Below are positions 1 to 6,556 of a DNA stretch of 6,573 bases, one piece after another (positions within the stretch are counted from its first letter, which is position 1; each line of letters starts with the position of its first letter). The position numbers were made by a program, and so were the translations under genes. A model generated the notes under the pieces. It was not told the DNA's origin, did not search any database, and saw only the letters and a list, made by a program, of their open reading frames with translations. Origin of the DNA: an uncultured Marinilabiliales bacterium. Its GTDB lineage: Bacteria > Bacteroidota > Bacteroidia > Bacteroidales > BM520. The stretch is from assembly GCA_937877575.1 (NCBI GenBank), contig CALFIZ010000190.1:1-6573 (forward strand). The letters run 5' to 3'.

Positions 1-492
1 GAGTCATTCTTCCCCATCTACAGAACGGTAACGGACATAGAATACGATTTCTGGGGAAGGCCCTATTCGGTGCAAAGAATCGAACTCGACGGCTTTTCCA
101 CATTCACAGGTTTGAACTATATTTTTCTCCCTGACGGCAATTTAGTCTGGTCAGGCATCTCGTATTTTGAAAATGTGGTGTCATTAAAGCCTTTGAAACG
201 CACAACGGCTTACATCAGTGAAGGCGACATCGTTAACATGGCATATTCTTTTGACCACATACAATACTCCATTTTGGAGCCTCTGTCAAAGTCAGTTTCG
301 TCAAGCACCTATTATCCTGAAAAAAGATACAGGAAAGATGTCATACTGAAAGAGCGCAACACCACCATTGGGCAATGGTACGGCAATTATTTTCTGACAA
401 GCGGCTATCAGCTTGTCAAGAATAATTCCATCGCAAACAAAAACAAGCGCTGGGTGGTGTTTTTACAAAAAACCGGGGTTACTTCAGATTAA
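1..492 (+). CDS. Hypothetical protein, 3' part only (5' end outside window)
   Basis: The reading frame is open from base 1 to the TAA at 490-492, giving 163 visible residues. A GTG at 70 could be read as a start, but the frame continues upstream without a stop and encodes plausible protein (FFPIYRTVTDIEYDFWGRPY), so I treat the gene as entering from the left. I do not recognise the family. The visible part is rich in aromatic and beta-prone residues (for example FTGLNYIFLPDGNLVWSG), with no obvious membrane segment, lipobox or catalytic motif. The C-terminal part is basic and polar. The last 14 bp overlap, tail to tail, the end of the SPFH gene on the other strand. Function is unknown; a signal peptide or N-terminal domain, if any, lies outside the window. 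Confidence 0.7.
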   Translation, partial: ESFFPIYRTVTDIEYDFWGRPYSVQRIELDGFSTFTGLNYIFLPDGNLVWSGISYFENVVSLKPLKRTTAYISEGDIVNMAYSFDHIQYSILEPLSKSVSSSTYYPEKRYRKDVILKERNTTIGQWYGNYFLTSGYQLVKNNSIANKNKRWVVFLQKTGVTSD

Positions 493-1255
493 TAAACGGT
501 ACTGCATCGCCGAGCATATATTCCGGCAACACGCCATTCCATTTCTGAACAGCCTCGTATGAAACAATCTTCGGATTGGCTGCCAATGCATCAGCCTTGA
601 TCTGAATTGCCTTAGCCTCAGCTTCAGCCTTGATTATCTGTTGGTTGGCTTCTTCCTGAATTCTGACAGTGTTATTCTTCTCCCTCAAAGCGTTCTGCTC
701 TGCCACCTGCTTTTCAATGATAGCCTTTTCGAACTGGTCATCATAGTCAATATTCACTATCTGAAAACGGATGTTACTGAAATACTGGGACGGGAACTGG
801 TTAACAAGCTGAATCTCAATTTTGTTCCTGACATTATCACGATTCTCCACTATCTCTGCGGCATTGAACGTACCTACGACATCCTTGATGACGCCTTCAA
901 TAATCGGTGACAGAATCTTCGATTCATAATTGAATCCGACCTTGGTGTACAAATCCACAAGGTTATCCAACTTAAAATCGTAGTTCACAACAAAACTCAA
1001 CTCGGCAGACTGGATATCCTTGGTGTATGAAATAGTGTTGTCATCAATTTTCTGAGTCTGGACATTCACTTTCTTGACATTTTGGATAAAAGGAATCTTC
1101 GCATGAAGGCCATCGCTTACCGACTTGCTTGACACCTTACCGAAGGTTGTCAGAATCCCCCTCTGTGTGGAACTTATCGTATAAAATGACGAAAAGCCGA
1201 ATATTATCAACAATAGTGCAATAACCACAGTCAGCACAATCTTTTTTATATTCAT
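479..1255 (-). CDS. SPFH/Band 7 (prohibitin-like) membrane protein
   Basis: This 258-residue protein has the standard layout of bacterial prohibitin-like SPFH proteins. A short basic N-terminus (MNIKK) precedes one hydrophobic segment at about residues 6-25. The SPFH core (about 26-185) starts with a typical ISSTQRGILTTFGK stretch and includes the SDGLHAKIPFIQNV segment. An Ala/Glu/Gln/Lys-rich coiled coil follows (about 178-226, with KAEAEAKAIQIKADALAAN). The C-terminal tail, VQKWNGVLPEYMLGDAVPFI, closely resembles the tails of prohibitin-like members. Family knowledge: these proteins form large ring or cage oligomers on membranes and often influence membrane proteases such as FtsH, or membrane microdomains; no partner is visible here. 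The ATG lies 9 bp after the nagB stop, so it is probably co-transcribed with nagB. No Shine-Dalgarno is seen, which is normal for Bacteroidota. HflC/HflK is a less likely assignment, because the protein is single and carries the prohibitin-type tail. Confidence 0.9.
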   Translation of the reverse strand: MNIKKIVLTVVIALLLIIFGFSSFYTISSTQRGILTTFGKVSSKSVSDGLHAKIPFIQNVKKVNVQTQKIDDNTISYTKDIQSAELSFVVNYDFKLDNLVDLYTKVGFNYESKILSPIIEGVIKDVVGTFNAAEIVENRDNVRNKIEIQLVNQFPSQYFSNIRFQIVNIDYDDQFEKAIIEKQVAEQNALREKNNTVRIQEEANQQIIKAEAEAKAIQIKADALAANPKIVSYEAVQKWNGVLPEYMLGDAVPFINLK

Positions 1256-1264
1256 ATCGAAAAC

Positions 1265-2062
1265 TTACTTACGATTAATGCTTTTTTCTATATCCTTGAA
1301 ATAGTTGACGGTACCGACCTTCATCTCGACTGTTGCGGCATCATCGCAGACAATTATTCCCTTAGGGTGCATCTGAAGAATGCTTACGGTCCACATCTGG
1401 CTTATCCCGCCTTCGATAGCATGCTGCAGTGCGACAGCTTTGTTGTGTCCATTTGCAAGAATCATCACCTCACGTGAATCCATAACAGTACCCACGCCGA
1501 CAGTGAGAGCCTGTTTTGGAACCTTGTTGACATCATTGTCGAAAAATCTTGAATTTGCTATAATAGTGTCGGTCGTCAAAGTCTTGACTCTTGTCCTTGA
1601 AGTAAGAGACGAACCAGGTTCATTGAACGCAATATGTCCGTCAGGACCGATGCCGCCCATGAAAAGGTCTATTCCACCGTATGATTTTATCTGAGCCTCA
1701 TAATTTGCACATTCAGCTTCCAAATCAGGAGCATTCCCATTGAGAATGTGGACATTATCTTTCTTCACATCAATATGGCTGAAGAAATTGTTCCACATGA
1801 ATGAATGGTAGCTTTCCGGGTGTTCCTCAGGAATACCTATGTATTCATCCATATTGAATGTAACCACATTGGCAAACGACACCTTGCCTGCCTTGTAAAG
1901 ATTGATAAGTTCCTTATACGTACCTAACGGAGTTGATCCTGTGGGAAGCCCCAAAACAAACGGACGTTCAGCTGTCGGCTTGAATTCGTTGATTCTCTGA
2001 GCAACGTGATTCGCCGCCCATTTCGACATCTCATTGTAATTTTCACTAATAATTACTCTCAT
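1265..2062 (-). CDS. nagB: Glucosamine-6-phosphate deaminase
   Basis: NagB converts glucosamine-6-phosphate to fructose-6-phosphate and ammonia in the cytoplasm, feeding amino sugars into glycolysis. The 265-residue product aligns without gaps to remembered E. coli NagB (266 aa) over essentially its whole length. It keeps the phosphate-binding loop LGLPTGSTPLGTY (37-49) and the catalytic base Asp72 in TFNMDEY. Asp141, His143 and Glu148 lie in MGGIGPDGHIAFNEP. Residues of the E. coli allosteric GlcNAc-6-phosphate site are also present by position: Ser151, Arg158, Lys160, Thr161 and Tyr254. Allosteric activation is therefore plausible, but this is inference. The start ATG (2060-2062) matches the E. 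coli N-terminus (MRVI versus MRLI). No nagA or GlcNAc transporter is in view. It is transcribed leftward, divergently from rfbD, and is followed after 9 bp by the SPFH gene. Confidence 0.97.
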   Translation of the reverse strand: MRVIISENYNEMSKWAANHVAQRINEFKPTAERPFVLGLPTGSTPLGTYKELINLYKAGKVSFANVVTFNMDEYIGIPEEHPESYHSFMWNNFFSHIDVKKDNVHILNGNAPDLEAECANYEAQIKSYGGIDLFMGGIGPDGHIAFNEPGSSLTSRTRVKTLTTDTIIANSRFFDNDVNKVPKQALTVGVGTVMDSREVMILANGHNKAVALQHAIEGGISQMWTVSILQMHPKGIIVCDDAATVEMKVGTVNYFKDIEKSINRK

Positions 2063-2091
2063 AATCTATTGAACTTTAATATTATAAGAAA

Positions 2092-2107
2092 TAATAATAT
2101 ATTATTA
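2092..2107. repeat. 16-bp perfect palindrome in divergent spacer
   Basis: TAATAATATATTATTA is its own exact reverse complement and is centred between 2099 and 2100, in the nagB/rfbD spacer. It overlaps the candidate -7 region of the nagB promoter, so it could be a repressor operator. The spacer is extremely AT-rich, so a chance palindrome is also possible. No regulator gene is present in the window to link to it. Confidence 0.4.
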
Positions 2108-2123
2108 AAAAAATCTCTTCAAA
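2092..2123 (-). promoter_or_regulatory. Candidate nagB promoter (weak)
   Basis: Read on the minus strand, a TTTG (2123-2120) matches the Bacteroidetes -33 box. After 20 nt it is followed by TATTATTA (2099-2092), a poor match to the -7 consensus TAnnTTTG. This would put the nagB transcript start near 2085, about 22 nt before the ATG. The -33 match and spacing are acceptable, but the -7 match is weak in a region so AT-rich that chance hits are expected. Confidence 0.25.
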
Positions 2124-2162
2124 AACGAACAACGAAATTAATATATTTTTCAATAAAATGCC

Positions 2163-2170
2163 TAAGTTTG
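2163..2170 (+). promoter_or_regulatory. Bacteroidetes-type -7 box of rfbD promoter
   Basis: TAAGTTTG matches the Bacteroidetes sigma-ABfr -7 consensus TAnnTTTG at every fixed position. It ends 13 nt before the rfbD ATG (2184-2186), implying a very short leader made almost only of A residues (2172-2180), with no Shine-Dalgarno. No clear TTTG -33 box sits 19-21 nt upstream; that region is only AT-rich. The promoter would serve both rfbD and the GH2 gene. Confidence 0.5.
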
Positions 2171-2183
2171 CAAAAAAAAACAA

Positions 2184-3041
2184 ATGAATATTTTAGTTAC
2201 AGGCGGCAATGGCCAATTAGGAATGTCTTTGAAAAAGGTTCACAATGAATTTCCACAATACATTTTTTATTTCACCGATATTCCGGAAATGGATATTAAC
2301 GACTTCGACAACACAAATAACTTCGTGGCAATCAACAAGATAGATACAATCATAAATTGTGCCGCATACACAGCGGTTGACAAAGCCGAGAGTGAGGCGG
2401 AGCTTGCAAGGAAGGTCAACGGCAATGGGGCGGAAGTTTTAGCGAAGATAACGGCAGCCAACAACATCAAGCTGATACACATTTCAACCGACTATGTATT
2501 CAACGGCGAGACATGTCATCCGATAAAGGAGACTGATAGACCTGACCCTCACAGTGTTTATGGCAGCACCAAACTCGCCGGTGAAGAGGCGATACGCAAT
2601 TCCGGCTGTGATGCAGCCATCATCAGAACGGCATGGTTGTATTCGGAGTTCGGCAACAATTTTGTTAAGACCATGCTGCGTCTCGCTAAAGAGAAAGATA
2701 GCATCAGCGTAGTCTATGACCAAGTCGGTTCACCCACATACGCCACCGACCTTGCAAAGGCCGTCATGACTGTTATAGCAAAGGGGTTCAGCGGTTTCAA
2801 CCTTTATCATTTCACCGGTGAAGGAGCAGTATCCTGGTATGACTTCGCCAAAACAATCTATTCATTCTCAGGAATAAACAGCATGAAAGTCAATGCCATC
2901 GAATCATGGCAGTACCCTACTGCTGCGACAAGGCCTTCATACAGTGTCCTCGCAAAAGACAAAATCAAAAAGCTCGGTGCAGAAGTGCCTTACTGGCAGG
3001 ACTCCCTTAAAACATGTCTCGAAATTTTAAACAAACAATAA
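2184..3041 (+). CDS. rfbD: dTDP-4-dehydrorhamnose reductase
   Basis: RfbD (RmlD) performs the last step of dTDP-L-rhamnose synthesis, the NAD(P)H-dependent reduction of dTDP-4-dehydro-L-rhamnose, supplying rhamnose for surface polysaccharides. The 285-residue protein is full length for the family. It opens with the Rossmann nucleotide-binding loop TGGNGQLG (6-13). It carries the INCAAYTAVDKAE segment (57-69), the catalytic Thr in HISTDYVFNGE (Thr102), and the SDR Tyr-x3-Lys pair Tyr126/Lys130 in SVYGSTKLAGEE. The substrate-side motifs IIRTAWLYSEFGNNF (146-160) and DQVGSPTYATDLA (179-191) follow, then a late RPSYSVLA. The start is supported by the fit of MNILVTGG to the family and by the promoter box just upstream. 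The other rhamnose genes (rfbA, rfbB, rfbC) are not in view. The stop codon is 1 bp before the GH2 start, so the two are probably one transcript. Confidence 0.95.
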   Translation: MNILVTGGNGQLGMSLKKVHNEFPQYIFYFTDIPEMDINDFDNTNNFVAINKIDTIINCAAYTAVDKAESEAELARKVNGNGAEVLAKITAANNIKLIHISTDYVFNGETCHPIKETDRPDPHSVYGSTKLAGEEAIRNSGCDAAIIRTAWLYSEFGNNFVKTMLRLAKEKDSISVVYDQVGSPTYATDLAKAVMTVIAKGFSGFNLYHFTGEGAVSWYDFAKTIYSFSGINSMKVNAIESWQYPTAATRPSYSVLAKDKIKKLGAEVPYWQDSLKTCLEILNKQ

Positions 3042-3042
3042 T

Positions 3043-4860
3043 ATGAAAAAAGCACTTTTACTCGCTGTAACATTACTTCTTACAGTTCCGGCCTTTTCAC
3101 AATGGGAGCCGGCAGGTGACAAAATAAAGACCCAATGGGCTGAAACCGTTGATGTCAACAACGTATGGCAGGAATATCCGCGCCCTATTATGGAACGTGA
3201 CAGATGGCAGAATCTCAACGGATTGTGGAGCTATTCCGTAACCGACAAGAACAATAGCGGACATGGCGAATTTCAAGGTGAAATCCTCGTTCCTTTTGCA
3301 ATACAGTCCTCATTGTCAGGCGTTCAGAAATCCGTCTCCGAAAATGAAGTGCTTTGGTATGAAAGACAATTCACCATACCTTCAAAATGGAACGGCCAGC
3401 ATATTCTGCTTCATTTCGGCGCTGTTGACTGGAGGGCGGACGTATGGGTCAACGACATTAAAGTCGGCAGTCATACCGGCGGATACACTCCATTTTATTT
3501 CGACATAACAGCCGCCCTCAAGGCCAAAGGCAGCAACAAACTTACCGTAAAGGTCTATGATTCGACAAACAATGGATACCAGCCACGCGGGAAGCAGGTG
3601 TTTTCACCGAGGTCGATATGGTACACCGCCGTCACAGGCATCTGGCAGACTGTCTGGATGGAACCTGTTCCCGAACGTCACATTTCTGATGTGAAAATCA
3701 CGGCAAATATCGACAACGGTACTGTAACTGTCAAGGCGACGGTGGAAAACAATCAGGGCAATGACATCGTTAACGTCAAAGTCCTGGATAAAGGCAATGT
3801 AATCGCTTCTGCAAAAGCCTTAAGCGGCAGTGATGTGGAAGTCGTGATGCCGGCTGACTTCAGATTATGGAGTCCTGACGACCCGTACCTTTACGATATT
3901 GAAATAGCCCTCGAAAACAAGGACAAAACCATCGACCGTGTCAGAAGTTATACCGCAATGCGCAAGATATCCACATATCGCGGTGACGACTGCATCACCA
4001 GAATTCAGCTCAACAACGAAAATCAGTTCATGATGGGACCGCTTGACCAGGGTTGGTGGCCTGACGGCCTCTACACCGCACCATGCGATGAAGCGCTGCG
4101 TTACGACCTTGAAGTCACCAAAAAATTAGGATTCAACATGATACGCAAGCATGTAAAGGTTGAACCAGCACGCTGGTATCGCTATTGCGATGAATTGGGC
4201 ATCATTGTTTGGCAGGACATGCCAAGCGGAGCACTGAACGAAGGCTATGGCTGGATTGACCACAACTATTATCCGGACAAAGAGCCGAACAGAAGAAGTT
4301 ATGAATCCGAAGCGAACTACTTCAAGGAATGGGGTGAAATCATAGATTATCTGTACTCTTATCCATGTATCTGCGTCTGGGTTCCCTTCAACGAGTCATG
4401 GGGACAGTTCAAGACGGAGGAAGTGGCACAGTGGACAAAGGCCAAAGACCCGTCAAGGTTAGTTAATCCCGCCAGCGGCGGCAACCACTTCCAGTGCGGT
4501 GACATCCTCGACCTTCACCACTACCCCCAGCCCCAAATGTATATGTTCGACAGCTATCGTGCGACAGTCCTCGGAGAATACGGCGGAATAGGCTATGCGG
4601 TGGAAAATCATCTGTGGGTACCCGACAAAAACTGGGGCTATATTGAGTTCAAAAGCAGCAAGGAGGTCACCGACAAATATGTCGAATACGGCGAAATGCT
4701 TCTTAAACTCATCGAAAAAGGCTTCTCCGCAGCGGTATATACCCAAACCACCGACTGTGAAGTGGAAGTCAACGGCCTGATGACCTACGACAGGAAAGTC
4801 ATCAAGGTTGATGTTGACCGCGTGGAGAAAATCAACAGAAAAATCACATCGTCACTGTAA
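3043..4860 (+). CDS. Secreted glycoside hydrolase family 2 (beta-galactosidase/beta-glucuronidase-like)
   Basis: This is a predicted exo-acting retaining glycosidase of 605 residues, exported to the periplasm. The signal peptide MKKALLLAVTLLLTVPAFS ends in an AxS site before Gln20; there is no lipobox Cys. Domains follow GH2 order. First is an N-terminal jelly-roll sugar-binding domain (about 45-208), with NLNGLWSYSV, WYERQFTIP and HFGAVDWRADVWVN. Next is an immunoglobulin-like sandwich (about 209-310), ending in the usual LWSPDDPYLYDI region. Last is a TIM-barrel catalytic domain (about 320-595), with GFNMIRKHVKVEPARWY. The likely acid/base is Glu451 in PFNESWGQ and the nucleophile is Glu512 in VLGEYGG, so the enzyme should be active. 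The protein is shorter than LacZ and stops at the barrel. Substrate cannot be fixed from sequence; galactosides, glucuronides, mannosides and arabinosides are all possible within GH2. No SusC/SusD genes flank it. The gene starts 1 bp after rfbD, suggesting translational coupling, and its last 17 bp overlap the convergent DUF5686 gene. Confidence 0.92.
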   Translation: MKKALLLAVTLLLTVPAFSQWEPAGDKIKTQWAETVDVNNVWQEYPRPIMERDRWQNLNGLWSYSVTDKNNSGHGEFQGEILVPFAIQSSLSGVQKSVSENEVLWYERQFTIPSKWNGQHILLHFGAVDWRADVWVNDIKVGSHTGGYTPFYFDITAALKAKGSNKLTVKVYDSTNNGYQPRGKQVFSPRSIWYTAVTGIWQTVWMEPVPERHISDVKITANIDNGTVTVKATVENNQGNDIVNVKVLDKGNVIASAKALSGSDVEVVMPADFRLWSPDDPYLYDIEIALENKDKTIDRVRSYTAMRKISTYRGDDCITRIQLNNENQFMMGPLDQGWWPDGLYTAPCDEALRYDLEVTKKLGFNMIRKHVKVEPARWYRYCDELGIIVWQDMPSGALNEGYGWIDHNYYPDKEPNRRSYESEANYFKEWGEIIDYLYSYPCICVWVPFNESWGQFKTEEVAQWTKAKDPSRLVNPASGGNHFQCGDILDLHHYPQPQMYMFDSYRATVLGEYGGIGYAVENHLWVPDKNWGYIEFKSSKEVTDKYVEYGEMLLKLIEKGFSAAVYTQTTDCEVEVNGLMTYDRKVIKVDVDRVEKINRKITSSL

Positions 4861-6427
4861 ACTTCAGAGCTATGTTATCCCATACGGCCGGAAATGAATA
4901 ATATCCGAAACGATACATCACTCCGAGGCCGAACGCCATATAACTGACTCCCAAAAGGTCATTTACTAAAAATCCGGCCTCATAAAAACCCTTCTCCATT
5001 GTCCCTGCTTCAATGCCGAGATGTCTTTCGAGAGAACCGTTTATAAGATTTCCATAGCCATAGTTGAAAACCAGCGAAGGTGAAGGGCGAAATATTCCTT
5101 TGCGGTTGAAGATGTTGCCGAAATCATATTGGAGGAAAACATACGCGTACAAGTCACCGACAAACTCTCCGACACGCATGGTGCCGAATGCCCGTGGAGC
5201 AAAGTAAGTTAAAGGGGAATAGCCTGCGAGAGGAACGAAAAGATTCGGATACGGAATGTCGGAATCTATGTATCCGCCTGCCAATTCAAAGGTAAACCTC
5301 CCCTTTTCGCCGACACTATATCTGCCGGACAAATTGGCCTCAATTTTATTATACTCATACTCACCGTGAAGCACTCCATTCATACCACGCTGATAATCAA
5401 GAATTAATATCGGAAATTTCGTTCCTTGCGACTTTAATCCCGTTGACGTCATAACAAACTTTTCATTGTAAGCGAACCTCACACCAAGATTTAAAGTGGT
5501 GAAATTGAAGTCATTGCGAGTGACAATAATATTGTCGGAATTACTTACGGCATATTGGTAGTCATACATCGGTTTTTTGTTGGAGACATGAAAACCTGCG
5601 CTAAACATAAAATTTGAGAACGGGCGTATGGACACATCGACAAACTCGGTGCCAATCATTTCCCAAGTGGAACCAAGATATTGTCTGTATGTCTCCGGAT
5701 CAAAAAGATTCGCGCCGGAATATATCGGCTCGGACGAACCCGTTTTGCCGATATTTCTGGAATATCCCGACATCACCCTGAAATCAGTTCTTTTGTCAAC
5801 AAGAACTTTCGCATATATGCCCCATTTTGCCTTTTTGTCCTTTAAGCCCCATCCCCAGAAACCGCCTAAAGAGAAATATTTCGACATGCGGGCATTGGTT
5901 TCAAGCCCGATGCCGAGACGCAGTTTTTCGCGATTGTTCAACTTTGCCAAAAAATCAATAGGCATGTCGAATATCCAAATCGGAATATAGCCGTTTATAA
6001 TGACACTGGTTAAATTGGCAAGTTTGTCAAGGTGTGTTTCACTACTGATGCTGTCAACCAACTTGTAAGCATTTTCGTCCTCCTCGGACAAAGGCACATA
6101 ACGGTTATCATTCCAATAAGTGTCACTTTTGTAATAGGCATTCTCGTCCATATCCAATTTAATGTGCCCGACATCCCTTTTCCGTAAAGTGTTATCGTAT
6201 TCGTAATCGTAAAAATAGCGTTCAACGTTGATTTGAGGGTAACAGAAAGAAATATTTGCCGAATCATGCTGAAGCGAATCCGAAGGTCGCGTTAAATCAG
6301 TTGTATCAGCGACAATAACGTCATGAGGCGTTACAGACACTATGTTCATTTTCATAATTGTAAGCAACTCGCTTGGAAGCCATTGACCCGATGACAGTTT
6401 CTCGAATTTATGGTATTTGCATTTCAT
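4844..6427 (-). CDS. DUF5686-family outer-membrane barrel protein, N-terminally truncated
   Basis: The 527-residue product matches the C-terminal two-thirds of DUF5686 proteins, which are large Bacteroidota outer-membrane proteins. They normally start with a signal peptide and a carboxypeptidase-regulatory-like domain and run to roughly 800 residues. Recognisable parts are FEKLSSGQWLPSEL (8-21, normally mid-protein), the linker LDKLANLTSVIINGYIPI (133-150), the barrel entry LRLGIGLETNARMSKYFSLGG (169-189), many alternating beta strands, and the closing GFYEAGFLVNDLL...GLGVMYRFGYY (480-510). There is no signal peptide: the ATG at 6427-6425 follows an in-frame TAA directly, and the N-terminus begins inside a conserved block. 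The piece is therefore either a pseudogene remnant or a gene cut by an assembly or DNA junction near 6450-6464. Codons in another frame (6455 down to about 6416, VENGKTDLNEMQI) look like the missing upstream continuation, suggesting an additional frameshift. As it stands the protein could not be exported. The family's function is not established. Confidence 0.8.
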   Translation of the reverse strand: MKCKYHKFEKLSSGQWLPSELLTIMKMNIVSVTPHDVIVADTTDLTRPSDSLQHDSANISFCYPQINVERYFYDYEYDNTLRKRDVGHIKLDMDENAYYKSDTYWNDNRYVPLSEEDENAYKLVDSISSETHLDKLANLTSVIINGYIPIWIFDMPIDFLAKLNNREKLRLGIGLETNARMSKYFSLGGFWGWGLKDKKAKWGIYAKVLVDKRTDFRVMSGYSRNIGKTGSSEPIYSGANLFDPETYRQYLGSTWEMIGTEFVDVSIRPFSNFMFSAGFHVSNKKPMYDYQYAVSNSDNIIVTRNDFNFTTLNLGVRFAYNEKFVMTSTGLKSQGTKFPILILDYQRGMNGVLHGEYEYNKIEANLSGRYSVGEKGRFTFELAGGYIDSDIPYPNLFVPLAGYSPLTYFAPRAFGTMRVGEFVGDLYAYVFLQYDFGNIFNRKGIFRPSPSLVFNYGYGNLINGSLERHLGIEAGTMEKGFYEAGFLVNDLLGVSYMAFGLGVMYRFGYYSFPAVWDNIALKFTVTM

Positions 6428-6463
6428 TTAAATCGGTTTTGCCGTTTTCCACGCAACGAACAC

Positions 6464-6492
6464 TTGACTATGTCTTAGGCACGTGCTATATT
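6464..6492 (+). promoter_or_regulatory. Canonical sigma-70 promoter
   Basis: TTGACT (6464-6469) and TATATT (6487-6492) are separated by exactly 17 nt, a near-consensus housekeeping promoter of the Proteobacteria/Firmicutes/Actinobacteria type (TTGACA-17-TATAAT, one mismatch in each box). The start of transcription would fall near 6499, a few bases before the CIRCE operator. Bacteroidota promoters use TAnnTTTG and TTTG boxes instead, so this element looks foreign to the rest of the window. Confidence 0.7.
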
Positions 6493-6502
6493 ATCAGTCA
6501 GA

Positions 6503-6529
6503 TTAGCACCCATCTCCGGCGAGTGCTAA
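6503..6529 (+). promoter_or_regulatory. CIRCE element (HrcA heat-shock operator)
   Basis: TTAGCACCC (6503-6511), a 9-nt spacer (6512-6520) and GAGTGCTAA (6521-6529) match the CIRCE consensus TTAGCACTC-N9-GAGTGCTAA with one mismatch (C for T at position 8). CIRCE is the binding site of the repressor HrcA and typically controls groES-groEL, or hrcA-grpE-dnaK-dnaJ. It sits just downstream of the sigma-70 promoter, covering the start of the transcript, as at known HrcA targets. The regulated gene should therefore begin at about 6557 and lie mostly beyond the right edge. Confidence 0.85.
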
Positions 6530-6545
6530 ACCCAATTTAGAAAGT

Positions 6546-6549
6546 GAGG
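6546..6549 (+). promoter_or_regulatory. Shine-Dalgarno sequence for the edge gene
   Basis: GAGG sits 7 nt before the GTG at 6557, which is good spacing for ribosome binding. The Bacteroidota genes in this window lack such sites. It supports the GTG as a start and the idea that this end comes from an SD-using bacterium. Confidence 0.4.
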
Positions 6550-6556
6550 AACTCAA

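Noticed and set aside
641..910. Open frame of 89 residues on the + strand
   Set aside because: It lies entirely within the SPFH gene on the opposite strand, with no promoter or recognisable protein; a shadow frame.
1380..1694. Open frame of 104 residues on the + strand
   Set aside because: Antisense to the strongly conserved nagB coding region; composition is that of a reverse-strand shadow.
2006..2248. Open frame of 80 residues on the + strand spanning the nagB/rfbD spacer
   Set aside because: It overlaps the starts of both nagB and rfbD, and its product is low-complexity from AT-rich spacer DNA.
4459..4746. Open frame of 95 residues on the - strand
   Set aside because: Antisense to the GH2 catalytic domain, whose own frame carries the catalytic glutamates; no support for a second gene.
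5628..5990. Open frame of 120 residues on the + strand
   Set aside because: Antisense to the DUF5686 barrel, with no start signal or recognisable domain.
6010..6267. Open frame of 85 residues on the - strand
   Set aside because: A different frame within the DUF5686 gene. The main frame shows the conserved family sequence across this stretch, so this is not a frameshifted part.
6503..6529. Reading the inverted repeat as a transcription terminator or insertion-sequence end
   Set aside because: There is no T-run after it, and the arms and 9-nt spacer match CIRCE almost exactly, directly after a sigma-70 promoter.
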